This document shows, piece after piece, positions 47,935-58,418 of a DNA stretch of 64,000 nt. The stretch is from Streptococcus thermophilus (lineage in GTDB: Bacteria > Bacillota > Bacilli > Lactobacillales > Streptococcaceae): contig NZ_CP038020.1 of NCBI RefSeq assembly GCF_010120595.1, forward strand, positions 1,798,001-1,862,000. The letters are read 5' to 3'. A program made the position numbers and the translations under genes. The notes under the pieces were generated by a model. It had not been told where the DNA came from, ran no database searches, and was given only the letters and a program-made list of their open reading frames with translations. Numbering within the stretch: the first letter of the stretch is position 1; every line of letters begins with the position of its first letter.

Positions 47935-50217
47935 TTAAAACATTGAAATATATGTAAATACACTAGAAAACCCTTCAGATTGATCGGGCTCACGAGTGAA
48001 TAAAACTGATTGTGTAAACGTTTTCTGTATTATAACATTTTTTGACTGTCTCGCCAGTAAATCTCCAAATCTTTTTTTCATATTATTGAACACAAAAGTC
48101 TTACGTAATTTTCCAGAAATGTGTAATTCAACAATACCTGAATCGTACTCCGCTTTTGCGACATAGAGATTATCATATATATCCGCATATGAACGATATG
48201 AAAATTCTGCTACTGTTCGCTTGCGTTCAATTAATTTGGCAATTTTATCAATCAATTCTTTCTTAAGAGTCACCTGATTCCAATCCACCCTATTTACTTC
48301 ATCAGGGGCATTGTAGCTATTCATAGCACGCTTAACATCTTCTTCTGTGTAATTTCCATCTCCACCTGTTGCAACCATCTTACTACGCTGGAATTCTTGT
48401 CCCAACTGCATGAAACACATCCCTTGCATACTTAGATTAAGAGCATTTGCCAAGTAGATACGTTTTTCAATATCTTCTGGCGAATCATGTGGATGCAAAT
48501 GATGCATAAGATCATTCAAATTGTAATTGTCATGAGCTTCAATATAGTTGAGGCCCTGACCTGGCATGAGGTAGTTTAAAAAACCACGGCTACCAAGCAG
48601 GCTCTTGGCAATCTAGTCTTCCAATGGGGCTCCAGACACATAGCCATTACTGATGTACCCATAGACCTCTGCTCCCTTGACCGCGTCACGCGCATTATCA
48701 TTGAAAAATCCGATTCTAGGCATCGAGGCTGCATTATCCTTCTTGGCCTTTTGGTCTACAGGAAGATCAATTCCCATATCCCATCTTTCACCATATAGAA
48801 GAATCCTAGGATCAATATCATCCATGGCCGAACGAATGGCATTCATAGTAGCAACATCATGCAAGCCCATAAGGTCAAAACGGAAACCATCCACTCCAAA
48901 TTCTTCTGCCCAATAGGTCAAAAAATCAATCATATACTTACGGTACATTTCCTTTTCACTGGCTGTTTCATTTCCACATCCTGACCCGTCTTGGAAAGAC
49001 CCATTGTCATGCATACGGTAGTAATAAGCCGGCACAGATAGTTGGAAGGTAGAGCTGTAAGATGAGTAAGTATGGTTATATACCACATCCATGATGACCC
49101 CCTATTCCTGCCTCATGGTAGGTCTGAATCATTTTATTAAGCTCTAAAATTGGTGCCACGGGATTCTTTTGATCAGCAGCAAACTGACGATCCGGGACAT
49201 TATAATTCTAAGGGTCATCCCCCCAGTTGTAGAGAAGCTTCCCATCTTTATCGTAGGTTTTATGGTGATCAAAGACCGGTTGCAACTGGACATAGTTGTA
49301 GCCCATGAGTTTGAGGTAATCAAAGCCAGTCACATCTCCCTTGTCATTTTTTGTCACTTTCTGACAGGCACCTAGATAGGTTCCTCTATAGGATTTCTTA
49401 ACACCAGACGTCTCTGAAATTGAGAAATCACGGATGTGCATCTCACAGATAACGGATGAGCAAGCATTTGGCTTACGCCAACTCGCTTTTTGTTTGGTAA
49501 CCTTTTCATATCCTCGTGGGACAAGTCGTTTAGGATCGACCACCAAACTTTTTTATTATCTAAACTAAGTGCGATTCTATAAGGATCTCTCGTATCCTGA
49601 TAGAAGCTTTCCTCATGATAAACACGAAACTGGTAAGCTACCCCATCTAGATGCTTTTTGACAGTGGCACTCCAAACACCCTGAGTATTCATCTCATGAC
49701 GGTCCTTATTGACACTGTTTCCTCGACTCATCTTAATGACCTTAGGATTTTTACTCCCCTTTTTAAAAAGTAAGAGCTGCACACAACGAGCTAGGGGTGA
49801 CCAAAGGCGAAACTCTGTCGCCCCTCTTTCATACTTATGCCCTAACCAGCCTTGAAAACCCCACTTCTGGTCAAATTCCTGTCTACGAAGAGCCATATCA
49901 AAGGCATGCTGATCGCGACCCTCAAAACTATGGCTAGTCAAGGCTGCCTGTTTAGAATAATAAACCGTTGGATCACCTTCAACTATCCAAATAGCATTGG
50001 GAGCACCCCCTAGGAAGCGTCGGACACGATAATCATGTGTTTGCCTCGACCAGTCTTCCGTTTTGACCAAAAGATTGACAGAATCAATAAAACGATTGGA
50101 GGGAGAAGTAACCTGACCAACAAGGCCAAAATCATCCTCACGTGAAAAATGGGCCTCTTCGCCCCAATAACAATCTAGCCACTTCCACATACTGTATCGG
50201 GAATAGTCGCCATGCAT
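47935..50217 (-). pseudogene. pulA: Type I pullulanase PulA, multiply mutated
   Basis: A full-length but broken GH13 debranching enzyme. The readable pieces in order are MHGDYSRYSMWKWLDCYWGE, a CBM48-like domain (GATEFRLWSPLARCVQLLLF), region I YNWGDDP, the catalytic barrel with VDGFRFDLMGLHD (nucleophile Asp), LLYGERWDMG (acid Glu) and IEAHDNYNLNDLM (third Asp), and a C-terminal sheet domain. Lesions are a frameshift near 49550, TAG after GDDP (49207-49209), an extra G near 49100 and TAG after GAPLED (48610-48612). Catalytic residues remain, so decay is recent. Alpha-glucan breakdown is lost together with glgB. Confidence 0.9.
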
Positions 50218-50288
50218 ACTATGAAAATGAACGGTTAATAAATTGTCATTTTTTTACTCCTTAGTTTTTATTACTCACTTTTTCTACT

Positions 50289-50325
50289 ATTATAGAAGAA
50301 AATGTTCGTTTTGTAAGCGTTCTTA
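50289..50325 (-). promoter_or_regulatory. Promoter of pulA with an overlapping cre
   Basis: On the minus strand TATAAT (50289-50294) and CTTACA (50312-50317) are 17 apart. The plus strand reads TGTAAGCGTTCTTA (50312-50325), a near-consensus catabolite-response element covering the -35, so CcpA would have repressed pulA. Confidence 0.65.
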
Positions 50326-50362
50326 TGGGATGTTTTGCAATTTTTTGGTCTATTTTGAACAT

Positions 50363-50410
50363 AAAAAAAAGAATGAGAAAATTTGCGCCGAAACAGTTAC
50401 TCTCTCATCC
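50363..50410 (-). terminator. Terminator after ftsK
   Basis: GGATGAGA (reverse strand) pairs with TCTCATTC with one mismatch across about 25 bases, followed by eight T on the minus strand, 50 bases beyond the ftsK stop. Confidence 0.65.
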
Positions 50411-50461
50411 TTTTATTATATTTAAAACATATGTAAATGGTGGGTAGTACTTTTCCTATCA

Positions 50462-52876
50462 TCACTCTTGAGTCATCAAAACCTTACGTGGCTTAGTGCC
50501 TTCAGCAGGTCCAATCACTCCGGCTTCTTCTAGTTCTTCCATCAAGCGAGTAGCACGGTTAAATCCGACCGACAGACGACGCTGAAGCATGGAAGCGCTA
50601 GCTTTTTGTGTTTCCAATACCAATGCTTTCGCTTCTTCGAAGAGAGGATCTCCTTCCAAGCTACCACTATTAGTGGATGAACCACTACCAAAATCATTCT
50701 CTGAAACTTCACCAGGATCAAAGCTCTCGTCATAGTTAGCTGAAGCCTGCCCCTTAATAAAGGACACAATACGTTCCACGTCATCATCTGAAATGAAGGA
50801 CCCTTGCAAACGAACAGGATGATTCTCATCAATCGGTTTGAAAAGCATATCCCCGCGTCCAAGTAGTTTTTCTGCCCCATTTTCATCTAAAATGGTACGA
50901 CTATCTGTTCCAGAAGACACAGCAAAGGCCACACGAGATGGCACATTGGCCTTAATCAAGCCAGAGATAACATCAACTGATGGACGTTGGGTTGCAAGAA
51001 TCATGTGAATTCCAGCCGCGCGTGCCTTTTGTCCCAGACGGATAATGGCATCTTCCACTTCCTTACTGGCCACCATCATCAAATCAGCCAACTCATCAAC
51101 GATAACCACAATCAAAGGCAAGGGAATCTGTTTCTCTTGCGACTTGGCATTCCAGTCCTCAACCTTGGAATTATAGCCTGCGATGTTACGCACGCCAAAC
51201 TTACTAAAGAGTTCGTAACGATTTTCCATCTCATCAACTACTTTTTGAAGAGCCTTGGCGGCCTTACGTGGATTGGTCACCACAGGAATAAGGAGATGAG
51301 GAATATCGTTGTAAACAGAAAGTTCAACCATCTTAGGGTCGACCATGAGGAACTTAACCTGGTCTGGGCGAGCCTTCATCAGAATACTAGAGATGATTCC
51401 ATTAACCGCAACAGATTTACCAGAACCAGTTGATCCAGCCACTAACAAGTGAGGCATACGACCTAGGTCAAAGCTACGAGCCGAACCATCAACCGCCTTA
51501 CCAAGAGGAACTTCCAAGAGCTTATTAGGATCCGTCTTAGACTGTTCCCAAAGTTCACGGAAAGAAACTGTTGCTATCTCGAAATTAGGTACTTCGATAC
51601 CAACCAAAGATTTTCCAGGTATAGGTGCCTCAATACGGACATCTTTTGCAGCAAGAGCCAGAGCCAAGTCATCCGCTAAATTAGAGATACGATTGACTCG
51701 GACCCCAACAGCAGGCTTGACCTCATACTTGGTTACAGACGGTCCAATCTCAGCCCGCTCAACCTTGACATCAATGTTGAAACTTTTGAAGGTATCTTCT
51801 AAGATTCGGATGTTCTTACGAACGATATTTTTCTCTTTAGACTGACTCTTTGGTTTATCAGGTGCAAAGAGATCTATATCAGGAAGTTTATACTGTAGGA
51901 GTTCCTTCGGTGTAAAATCAACCTCAACAGGAGCATCATCTCCCTCAACCACCATAGATGGTGGGAATTCTTCGGTTGGCAATTCCTCCGGATAGGGAAC
52001 ATAACTATCTTGGAAATCCTCACGATCCCCTGGAGGCGGATTATCATAGTAATCCTCAGAGGCATAATCACTGATTTCAGGTTCAGGTTCAAAAATCTCG
52101 GCTTCTTGTGGTAACTCTTCTGAAGCATCGTCCAAGATTTCACCCGTTTCCTCGTCGACAATCAAATCGGCCAGACGCTCTTTCTCGGCACGTTCTTGCG
52201 CTTCACGCTCTTTCTTAGCCTGACGTTCCGCCTTCTTCTCCAGACGTTTGGCCGTTCGTTCCAAATGCTTCTTGGCACCTCTCTGCCAGATGTCTTTTGC
52301 ATAATCCATGATATCTAAAACATCCCAAGGACTAAAAATGAAAGCACCCAATAGAATAATCAAGCCCCCAATCATGAAGCTACCAATATTTGAAAAGAGG
52401 AAGGAAATAGGCTTGTACAAGAGTGCACCCAACATACCACCACCCGCAAAACGAGCCACCTGAACACTCACCAAATCCCCAAAAAGCAAATCCTTAGTCC
52501 CCGGAAAAATATCTAGCCCATCCATGCGTTCTAGACTAAAGAGATAGGCGTGAAACTCGAGTAGAAGACCTGCAAAGACCATCCAAAATCCAGTCACGTA
52601 GTTACTATGTTTCCGTAACCATTTAAAACCAAAGAGATAGATATAGATGGCAAAAATCAAGAGATAAGCCATACTCCCCACGAACACTCGAAAGAGATTA
52701 TATAGTGTAATCCCAAAGAAACCCAATCGAAAAACTGGGAAAATTAAGACAAAGGCAAAAAAGAAGGTCCATAGCATTCGCTTAATCGCCTTCTGTCTGT
52801 CTAATTCTGCTTTTGTGAGACGCTTCTTACCACTCTTAGAAGCCGCCCCTTTTTTCATTTTTTTCGTTGTAGCCAT
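50462..52876 (-). CDS. ftsK: DNA translocase FtsK/SpoIIIE
   Basis: An 804-residue septal DNA pump that clears chromosomes during division. The basic N-terminus ([20 protein letters not shown]) precedes four or five membrane helices (residues about 30-195), an acidic Pro/Glu-rich linker (about 230-330), then the RecA-like motor: Walker [21 protein letters not shown], Walker [21 protein letters not shown] and [20 protein letters not shown]. The last ~65 residues are the gamma winged helix ([20 protein letters not shown]) that reads chromosome polarity. Normal length, no lesions. Confidence 0.95.
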   Translation of the reverse strand: MATTKKMKKGAASKSGKKRLTKAELDRQKAIKRMLWTFFFAFVLIFPVFRLGFFGITLYNLFRVFVGSMAYLLIFAIYIYLFGFKWLRKHSNYVTGFWMVFAGLLLEFHAYLFSLERMDGLDIFPGTKDLLFGDLVSVQVARFAGGGMLGALLYKPISFLFSNIGSFMIGGLIILLGAFIFSPWDVLDIMDYAKDIWQRGAKKHLERTAKRLEKKAERQAKKEREAQERAEKERLADLIVDEETGEILDDASEELPQEAEIFEPEPEISDYASEDYYDNPPPGDREDFQDSYVPYPEELPTEEFPPSMVVEGDDAPVEVDFTPKELLQYKLPDIDLFAPDKPKSQSKEKNIVRKNIRILEDTFKSFNIDVKVERAEIGPSVTKYEVKPAVGVRVNRISNLADDLALALAAKDVRIEAPIPGKSLVGIEVPNFEIATVSFRELWEQSKTDPNKLLEVPLGKAVDGSARSFDLGRMPHLLVAGSTGSGKSVAVNGIISSILMKARPDQVKFLMVDPKMVELSVYNDIPHLLIPVVTNPRKAAKALQKVVDEMENRYELFSKFGVRNIAGYNSKVEDWNAKSQEKQIPLPLIVVIVDELADLMMVASKEVEDAIIRLGQKARAAGIHMILATQRPSVDVISGLIKANVPSRVAFAVSSGTDSRTILDENGAEKLLGRGDMLFKPIDENHPVRLQGSFISDDDVERIVSFIKGQASANYDESFDPGEVSENDFGSGSSTNSGSLEGDPLFEEAKALVLETQKASASMLQRRLSVGFNRATRLMEELEEAGVIGPAEGTKPRKVLMTQE

Positions 52877-52904
52877 AAATGTATTATACCATGTTTTTAG
52901 ACAC

Positions 52905-52929
52905 GAAAAAAGAGAGACGAGTCTCTCTT
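52905..52929 (-). terminator. Terminator between ferredoxin-NADP reductase and ftsK
   Basis: AAGAGAGAC / GTCTCTCTT with a tight loop, and a T-run on the minus strand. It lies about 100 bases after the reductase stop and 30 before ftsK. The stretch 52930-53028 also carries the inverted copy of TGGGCGAACAGGG found near 35308. Confidence 0.75.
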
Positions 52930-53028
52930 AAGATTGAAGACAAGGTCATCTTTTGAGACTTTCCTAAGGTAATAGTAGAAAATCTCCCTGTTCGCCCACT
53001 TCGAGTGACTTATCTCTTCTTTTTTTAA

Positions 53029-54027
53029 TTATTCTTCAATTAATGATGTTGAGTGAACCGGACGATTCTTACCGTCTGGTTCAATATATTGAATAGCTTG
53101 GTTGATAGCAATAGGAGCTTCACCCATACCAACCGCAATCAAATCAATCTTACCATCATATTCTGCCGCACCACCAATAGCATAGACACCTTCTTGTGAA
53201 GTTTCAAACTGAGCATTAACAGTAATACTAGAACGTTTGTAGTCGACATTCCAGTTACGAAGATTCTTGTTATTAGTAGAGAAACCAAAGCTAACAACGA
53301 GGGCATCGATTGGCAATTCTACAACTTCATCCGACTTAACTCTCTGAACAGTCAAGCTTTGAGCATGACCATTTTCACCCTTAATTTCGAGGGGGACATA
53401 AGGTGTCATCACATTAACTGATGATTGATAAAGAAGCTCCACACTATGCTCATGGGCACGAAAGGCATCACGACGGTGAATCAAGGTCACACTCTCAGCA
53501 ACACCATCCAAGTGATTGGCCCAGTCAACAGCTGAATCACCGCCACCAGCAATCACAACCTTCTTGCCAGCAAATTGGTCCAGACTATGCACATTATATA
53601 ACAAGTTATTGTTCGCAAAATCTTCTTCATTGTCCACACCTAAAGGACGTGGAGCAAAAGCACCATTTCCACAAGCAATGACGATAGCCTTGGACAAGTG
53701 TTGACCCTTGCTAGTAGCGATTGTGAAGATACCATCTGTTTTTTCAAAAGTTTGAACTTCCTCTTTTAAGTGAATGCTGACACGATCTTCAAAACGCTTA
53801 AGCTGGATCAAGAGATTTTCTGTCAATTCGGCACCTGTCGTCTGAGGAAAGGCTGGGATATCATAGATTTTCTTTTCTGGGTAGAGAACGGCAGGCTGAC
53901 CACCAAGCTCTGACAAACTCTCGATAATATTCACAGTCATACCACGTAGGCCGGCATAAAAGGCGGCCCAAAGGCCGACTGGTCCACCACCGATAATAGT
54001 AATATCGTATATCTTTTCTTCTGACAT
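53029..54027 (-). CDS. Ferredoxin/flavodoxin-NADP+ reductase (thioredoxin-reductase-like, YumC type)
   Basis: A 332-residue flavoprotein. The FAD-binding motif [20 protein letters not shown] is at residues about 11-30, the NADP-binding motif [19 protein letters not shown] in the middle, and [20 protein letters not shown] near the end. It lacks the redox CxxC of true thioredoxin reductases, which marks the dimeric ferredoxin-NADP reductase type. It starts two bases after the trmD stop and thus belongs to the rimM-trmD unit. No lesions. Confidence 0.92.
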   Translation of the reverse strand: MSEEKIYDITIIGGGPVGLWAAFYAGLRGMTVNIIESLSELGGQPAVLYPEKKIYDIPAFPQTTGAELTENLLIQLKRFEDRVSIHLKEEVQTFEKTDGIFTIATSKGQHLSKAIVIACGNGAFAPRPLGVDNEEDFANNNLLYNVHSLDQFAGKKVVIAGGGDSAVDWANHLDGVAESVTLIHRRDAFRAHEHSVELLYQSSVNVMTPYVPLEIKGENGHAQSLTVQRVKSDEVVELPIDALVVSFGFSTNNKNLRNWNVDYKRSSITVNAQFETSQEGVYAIGGAAEYDGKIDLIAVGMGEAPIAINQAIQYIEPDGKNRPVHSTSLIEE

Positions 54028-54028
54028 T

Positions 54029-54748
54029 TTATTTTCCTTCTGATTTTATCTCTTCTAAAATCTGACGTTCTTCGTCTGTAAAATCATAGTTTTCCAAGAG
54101 GTCAGGTCTACGCTCCCAAGTCTTTCGCAAGCTCTGCTCCATACGCCAACGTCGAATATTAACATGATGGCCCGACAAGAGTACATCTGGCACCTTCATG
54201 CCACGAAATTCAGCTGGGCGAGTGTACTGTGGGAACTCCAAAAGACCTGATGAGAAACTATCATCCTTGTGACTGGCTTCCTTGCCTAAAACCTCAGGAA
54301 TCAAGCGGACAGTGGCATCTACAATAGTCATAGCGGCTAGCTCTCCACCAGTCAAGACAAAGTCTCCTAGTGATATTTCGTCAGTCACTAAAGTTTTGAT
54401 ACGCTCATCATAGCCCTCATAATGGCCACAGATAAAAACTAATTCCTCTTCTTGCGCCAATTCCTCAGCATAGGCCTGATTGAAGGTACGACCTGCAGGA
54501 TCTAGGAGAATAACGCGAGGCTTAGTCACATTTAATTTATCAAAGGTATCGAAAATTGGCTGAGCACGTAACAACATGCCTTGTCCACCACCATAGGGTT
54601 CATCATCTACATGACGTGCCTTCTCCGCATTGTCACGGAAATTGTGATAGTTGATTTCTAGGATGCCCTTGTCCTTTGCCTTACCAACAATGGAGTGTTC
54701 CAAAGGAGCAAACATATCTGGAAATAGAGTCAAGATATCAATCTTCAT
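54029..54748 (-). CDS. trmD: tRNA (guanine-N1)-methyltransferase TrmD
   Basis: A 239-residue SPOUT enzyme that methylates G37 of tRNAs to prevent frameshifting. The landmarks are [48 protein letters not shown] and the knot motif [17 protein letters not shown]. Starts inside the end of rimM (11-base overlap), the usual bacterial pairing. Intact. Confidence 0.97.
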   Translation of the reverse strand: MKIDILTLFPDMFAPLEHSIVGKAKDKGILEINYHNFRDNAEKARHVDDEPYGGGQGMLLRAQPIFDTFDKLNVTKPRVILLDPAGRTFNQAYAEELAQEEELVFICGHYEGYDERIKTLVTDEISLGDFVLTGGELAAMTIVDATVRLIPEVLGKEASHKDDSFSSGLLEFPQYTRPAEFRGMKVPDVLLSGHHVNIRRWRMEQSLRKTWERRPDLLENYDFTDEERQILEEIKSEGK

Positions 54749-55256
54749 CGTCTAATCCTTCCATGAGCTCAACCTCAATACGACCGGCTGTGACGTCAAC
54801 ATCAAGAACAACTGGTGGAATATATGGCAAGAGCAGGTCTTTTTTCCCTTTACGTTTCACTACCCAAACATCATTAGCACCCGGTTGGAGAATCTCTTTA
54901 ACCTGACCGATTAGCGTATTACCCTCATAGACATCAAGACCAATGATTTCATGATAGTAAAATTCACCGTCATCAAGATCTGTTAGATTTTCCTCAGCAA
55001 TCTTTAGGCTACAGCCCTTATACTTTTCTACATCATTGATATGGTAAAGACCTTTAAACTTAACAATATCAAAGTTCTTATGCTTACGGTGACTCGCAAC
55101 CTCAACATCCATGATGTAATTATCTTTGTCATCAAAAAGAGCTAGTACACTCTTCTTCTTAAAACGTTCGTCCGTAAAATCTGTTACAGACAAAACACGA
55201 AGTTCACCCTGCAATCCCTGTGTATTTACAATCTTTCCAACGTTATAATATGTCAT
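54738..55256 (-). CDS. rimM: Ribosome maturation factor RimM
   Basis: A 172-residue 16S processing factor that binds ribosomal protein S19. The N-terminal domain begins [20 protein letters not shown], and the C-terminal PRC barrel has [20 protein letters not shown]. It overlaps trmD. Length as in the family. Confidence 0.96.
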   Translation of the reverse strand: MTYYNVGKIVNTQGLQGELRVLSVTDFTDERFKKKSVLALFDDKDNYIMDVEVASHRKHKNFDIVKFKGLYHINDVEKYKGCSLKIAEENLTDLDDGEFYYHEIIGLDVYEGNTLIGQVKEILQPGANDVWVVKRKGKKDLLLPYIPPVVLDVDVTAGRIEVELMEGLDDED

Positions 55257-55385
55257 TCAACTTCCTTATTATTTCTTATTCAAATCAAACCATGAGTCAA
55301 CGAATTATCAAGTAGCCCATGACGGCTATCTCAAAACGCACATTTTAAACCAGGTTAGATTTTTATTATTCTTCATTTCAAAGCG

Positions 55386-55414
55386 ATATAAAATGTCTGG
55401 ATTAGACCATTCAA
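55386..55414 (-). promoter_or_regulatory. Promoter of the rimM-trmD unit
   Basis: On the minus strand TTGAAT (55409-55414), 17-base spacer, TTATAT (55386-55391), about 130 bases before rimM. Confidence 0.55.
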
Positions 55415-55440
55415 CCCCTCTATTTTATCAAAAAGCACAC

Positions 55441-55465
55441 AAAAAAACCAGCTTTCTCTAGCTGG
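55441..55465 (-). terminator. Terminator after the tRNA genes
   Basis: CCAGCT / AGCTGG with a 6-base loop and seven T on the minus strand, seven bases beyond the tRNA-Glu 3' end. Confidence 0.88.
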
Positions 55466-55471
55466 AGCTTA

Positions 55472-55543
55472 TAGTCCGTACGGGATTCGAACCCGTGTTA
55501 CCGCCGTGAAAAGGCGGTGTCTTAACCCCTTGACCAACGGACC
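55472..55543 (-). tRNA. tRNA-Glu (anticodon TTC)
   Basis: A 72-base cloverleaf on the minus strand: acceptor GGTCCGT / ACGGACT, D-arm GGTCAAGGGGTTAAGAC, anticodon stem CCGCC / GGCGG with loop TTTTCAC (anticodon TTC), and T-arm GGGTTCGAATCCC. CCA is not encoded. Transcribed with the neighbouring tRNA-Gln. Confidence 0.96.
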
Positions 55544-55572
55544 ATAATCTGTATCTCTACCCTCAGATAGAA

Positions 55573-55644
55573 CTGGGGTAGCTGGATTCGAACCAACGCA
55601 TGAGGGAGTCAAAGTCCCTTGCCTTACCGCTTGGCTATACCCCA
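55573..55644 (-). tRNA. tRNA-Gln (anticodon TTG)
   Basis: A 72-base cloverleaf on the minus strand: acceptor TGGGGTA / TACCCCA, D-arm AGCCAAGCGGTAAGGCA, anticodon loop TTTGACT (anticodon TTG) on a GGGAC/CTCCC-type stem, and T-arm TTGGTTCGAATCCAG. It lies 29 bases upstream of tRNA-Glu, same transcript. Confidence 0.96.
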
Positions 55645-55706
55645 AAAGACTCTTATTATTCTACAGAAAAATCAGGAGGCTGTCAATACCTTTATTAACT
55701 TTTTTC

Positions 55707-55726
55707 AAAAAAACAATCGGCATAAC
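55707..55726. terminator. Hairpin between liaR and the tRNA genes
   Basis: CAATCGG / CCGATTG with a 6-base loop, preceded by an A-run. Could terminate transcription on the minus strand from liaR. Between 55645 and 55925 I see nothing else. Confidence 0.5.
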
Positions 55727-55925
55727 CGATTGCTAGGAGTTAGGAGATTTTATCATATAAGTGACCTTAGATGATGATTCGAGGTTGAAGAAACCTCATA
55801 TGAAAAAAAGTTTTAGGACAGACTAATTATATATGTTGCTAGAAATAAAGTCAAACACTTTGACTCGTAAAATAAGAGATAATTTGCACAGCCATAATTA
55901 ACCTTTTCCAACTCCTAAAATAGAT

Positions 55926-56570
55926 TTATTCATCATCCTGTGAAACCAGATGATGTCTAAAGGCATAAACTACAGCCTGAGTACGGTCATCAACATTTAA
56001 TTTCCCAAGGATATTAGACACATGAGTCTTGACGGTTTTTAAAGAAATAAAAAGTTCGTTAGCAATGGTTTGATTGTCATAGCCTTTAGCTAGGAGGGCT
56101 AAGATATCACGTTCGCGCGCGGTCAAGTCATCATGTAAGTTCGGGTGACTATCGTGGTATTTAATCTTATTGTCTACCTCAGTTTCGATAGCTTCCTCTC
56201 CACGGTAAACCTTACGGATACTATTTAGAATCTCTGCTGCACTGCTCGTTTTAAGCATATAGCCTTTGGCGCCAGCTTCAATGACTGGATAAATTTTTTC
56301 ATTATCCAAATAGCTGGTCAAAACTAGAATCTTAGCTTCAGGCCATTCTTTGAGCAATTCCAAAGTCGCCTGAACACCATCTAGCTCAGGCATAACAAGG
56401 TCCATAACAACGACATCTGGTCGTAGCTCCAGGGCAAGATCGACACCCTCACGGCCGTTTTCTGCCTCTCCAACCACTTCTACATCTCCTTGGAGATTCA
56501 AGAAACTCTTAAGGCCTAAACGAACCATTTCATGGTCATCTACCAAAATTACATTAATCTTATTCGACAT
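55926..56570 (-). CDS. liaR: Response regulator LiaR/VraR
   Basis: A 214-residue NarL-type regulator. The receiver domain (INVILVDDHEMVRLGLKSFL) has its phosphoacceptor Asp in DVVVMDLVMPELDG and switch residues in LVLTSYLDN and GYMLKTSS. The C-terminal LuxR helix-turn-helix is LTARERDILALLAKGYDNQT and KTVKTHVSNILGKL. Third gene of liaF-liaS-liaR, overlapping liaS by 11 bases. It controls the cell-envelope stress response to lipid II-binding antibiotics and bacteriocins. Confidence 0.94.
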   Translation of the reverse strand: MSNKINVILVDDHEMVRLGLKSFLNLQGDVEVVGEAENGREGVDLALELRPDVVVMDLVMPELDGVQATLELLKEWPEAKILVLTSYLDNEKIYPVIEAGAKGYMLKTSSAAEILNSIRKVYRGEEAIETEVDNKIKYHDSHPNLHDDLTARERDILALLAKGYDNQTIANELFISLKTVKTHVSNILGKLNVDDRTQAVVYAFRHHLVSQDDE

Positions 56571-57570
56571 TGTCTTCTCCTCTTAATACTGGCACACGAA
56601 CATCAATAGACGTCCCTTTACCTTTAGCTGATAGGAACTGCACAGTTCCCGCCATTTCATCAACACGCTCTTGGATATTTTTTAGTCCATATCTCATCTC
56701 GTCAGTCGAGGCATTCAAATCAAAACCAACACCATTATCTAGCATTTTTAACTGAATTTCCTGACTATTTTGATAGAGGTAGACCTCTATTTGGCTGGCC
56801 TTGGCGTGCTTAAGGGTATTAGAGATAAACTCTTGGGCAATCCTAAAGAGATTATCTTCAATACGCTTAGGCACTTTCTTAACCATATCCTTATAGACAA
56901 TACGGATATTGGATTTATCAGTTAATTCTTTAAGAATCATCTGCAAGCCTTCCTGTAAAGTCTTGTTCTCAAGTTCTGTCGGACGAAGGTGCAAAAGCAA
57001 GACACGCATATCATTTTGAGCATCAGTCAGCAAGGCCTCGACTGCCTGAATCTGATGATGTAAATCTTCCTTACTTAGCTGGTCCACCATCTGAGAAACA
57101 CCAGATAGAATCATACTAGCCGCAAAAAGCTCCTGGCTAACGGTATCGTGAAGATCTCGAGCAATGCGACCTCGCTCTTTCTTAATAATATCACGACTTT
57201 TCAAAGCCTGAGCATTTTCCGTTTTTTGCAGATCCTTGGTCAATTTACGCATTTTATGAGATAGACGCATCATATTCTTGTCCAACTCACTATCTCCCTG
57301 ACGTTTGACAGGTTGGTTATTGATAATACGACGCAAGTCTTGATTGACCGAACGCATACTATTATCATTTGCAATGGCCCAAAGAATATACAGCAAAATG
57401 AGCAAACTCAGAACCACAAAAAACATGTTAAAAAGGAAGTGAAATACCTGAGAGATACTACCGAAAACCAGTGAAAAGTTGAGGTTAAAGCTATCCATAA
57501 CCACAAGGGTAACCCCAATTAAAACAACAACTGAATAAGTTAGGATTAAAAATAGGTACTGTTTCTTCAT
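56560..57570 (-). CDS. liaS: Sensor histidine kinase LiaS/VraS
   Basis: A 336-residue kinase. Two membrane helices (LFLILTYSVVVLIGVTLVVM and FNMFFVVLSLLILLYILWAI, only a short loop between) mark it as intramembrane-sensing. The HisKA_3 dimerisation helix has the phosphorylated His in RGRIARDLHDTVSQELFAAS; ATP-binding boxes are FRIAQEFISNTLKHAKA and LDNGVGFDL. It overlaps liaF by four bases and liaR by 11, so all three are coupled. Confidence 0.94.
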   Translation of the reverse strand: MKKQYLFLILTYSVVVLIGVTLVVMDSFNLNFSLVFGSISQVFHFLFNMFFVVLSLLILLYILWAIANDNSMRSVNQDLRRIINNQPVKRQGDSELDKNMMRLSHKMRKLTKDLQKTENAQALKSRDIIKKERGRIARDLHDTVSQELFAASMILSGVSQMVDQLSKEDLHHQIQAVEALLTDAQNDMRVLLLHLRPTELENKTLQEGLQMILKELTDKSNIRIVYKDMVKKVPKRIEDNLFRIAQEFISNTLKHAKASQIEVYLYQNSQEIQLKMLDNGVGFDLNASTDEMRYGLKNIQERVDEMAGTVQFLSAKGKGTSIDVRVPVLRGEDNVE

Positions 57571-58265
57571 TTACGACGTACCTCCACTGGTCCAGCTCCC
57601 ACATTGAGAATCAATTTAAGCGTTCGATGGGCATGCTCATACTCTGCCCCCTGTAAGGTCAAGCTTTCGTAACGGAGGTCGTATTCATCTTCATCAAAGA
57701 AGGTCACAGAGCTATAGATAGCTGATATATTCAACTTAACGGAAATATCAATTGGTACCAAGATTGTCGTTGGTCCATAAAGTTTCTGTAAAATGACGAC
57801 ATTTTCTCGACCTGAAACGATAACCTGGGTCAAATCAATCACATCTGTCCCAAAGAAACGGATAATATTAATATCATCAAAGTCATAGCGATCACTTACG
57901 GGTTCCATACGAGTTCCAATCCACTGATTTCGCACAGCCTGTGGATTCAAGTCATCTTCCTTAAATTGAATGAGAGCGTAGCGATTCTTTTTCTTGACCT
58001 GTGAAAAATGATTAATCATGACATAGGCCACACCCACTAAGATAGCAAGAACCACATAGATATTCCACATGGAAACCAAAAAAAGTGAAATCAAGCAGAT
58101 CGTCAAGACAAAGTCGCTCTTGGACTCCTTGTTAAAAAAGCGAACGGCCAACGAGGTTAAAACCAGTATGAAAATAAAACGGATAATATCATTATTAAAG
58201 ATGGTGATTAAGCCTAGAGTTAAAAGAAGAGCCTCCACCACTAAGAAAAAATTAAATTTGGTCAT
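57567..58265 (-). CDS. liaF: LiaF, inhibitor of the LiaSR system
   Basis: A 232-residue membrane protein with four N-terminal helices in pairs (residues about 4-90) and a cytoplasmic C-terminal beta domain (NIIRFFGTDVIDLTQVIVSG; TTILVPIDISVKLNISAIYS) typical of LiaF/VraT. It keeps LiaS inactive in unstressed cells. First gene of the operon, with a promoter directly upstream. Confidence 0.92.
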   Translation of the reverse strand: MTKFNFFLVVEALLLTLGLITIFNNDIIRFIFILVLTSLAVRFFNKESKSDFVLTICLISLFLVSMWNIYVVLAILVGVAYVMINHFSQVKKKNRYALIQFKEDDLNPQAVRNQWIGTRMEPVSDRYDFDDINIIRFFGTDVIDLTQVIVSGRENVVILQKLYGPTTILVPIDISVKLNISAIYSSVTFFDEDEYDLRYESLTLQGAEYEHAHRTLKLILNVGAGPVEVRRK

Positions 58266-58297
58266 AAGGACCTCTCAAATAAAAGTATACAGGGTTC

Positions 58298-58326
58298 ATT
58301 CTATCAAATTTTGGACTAATTGACAA
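58298..58326 (-). promoter_or_regulatory. Promoter of liaFSR
   Basis: On the minus strand TTGTCA (58321-58326), 17-base spacer, TAGAAT (58298-58303); ribosome site GAGAGG before liaF. Confidence 0.7.
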
Positions 58327-58418
58327 AGAGGACTATTTCGAGAGATTACTGGCTATACGAGATAGCGACAAAAAAGCACCCCCATCATAGGAAGCACAAT
58401 CTTTAATCTACAGAAAAC

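Noticed and set aside
50987..51433. 148-codon plus-strand frame inside ftsK
   Set aside because: Antisense shadow of the ftsK motor domain.
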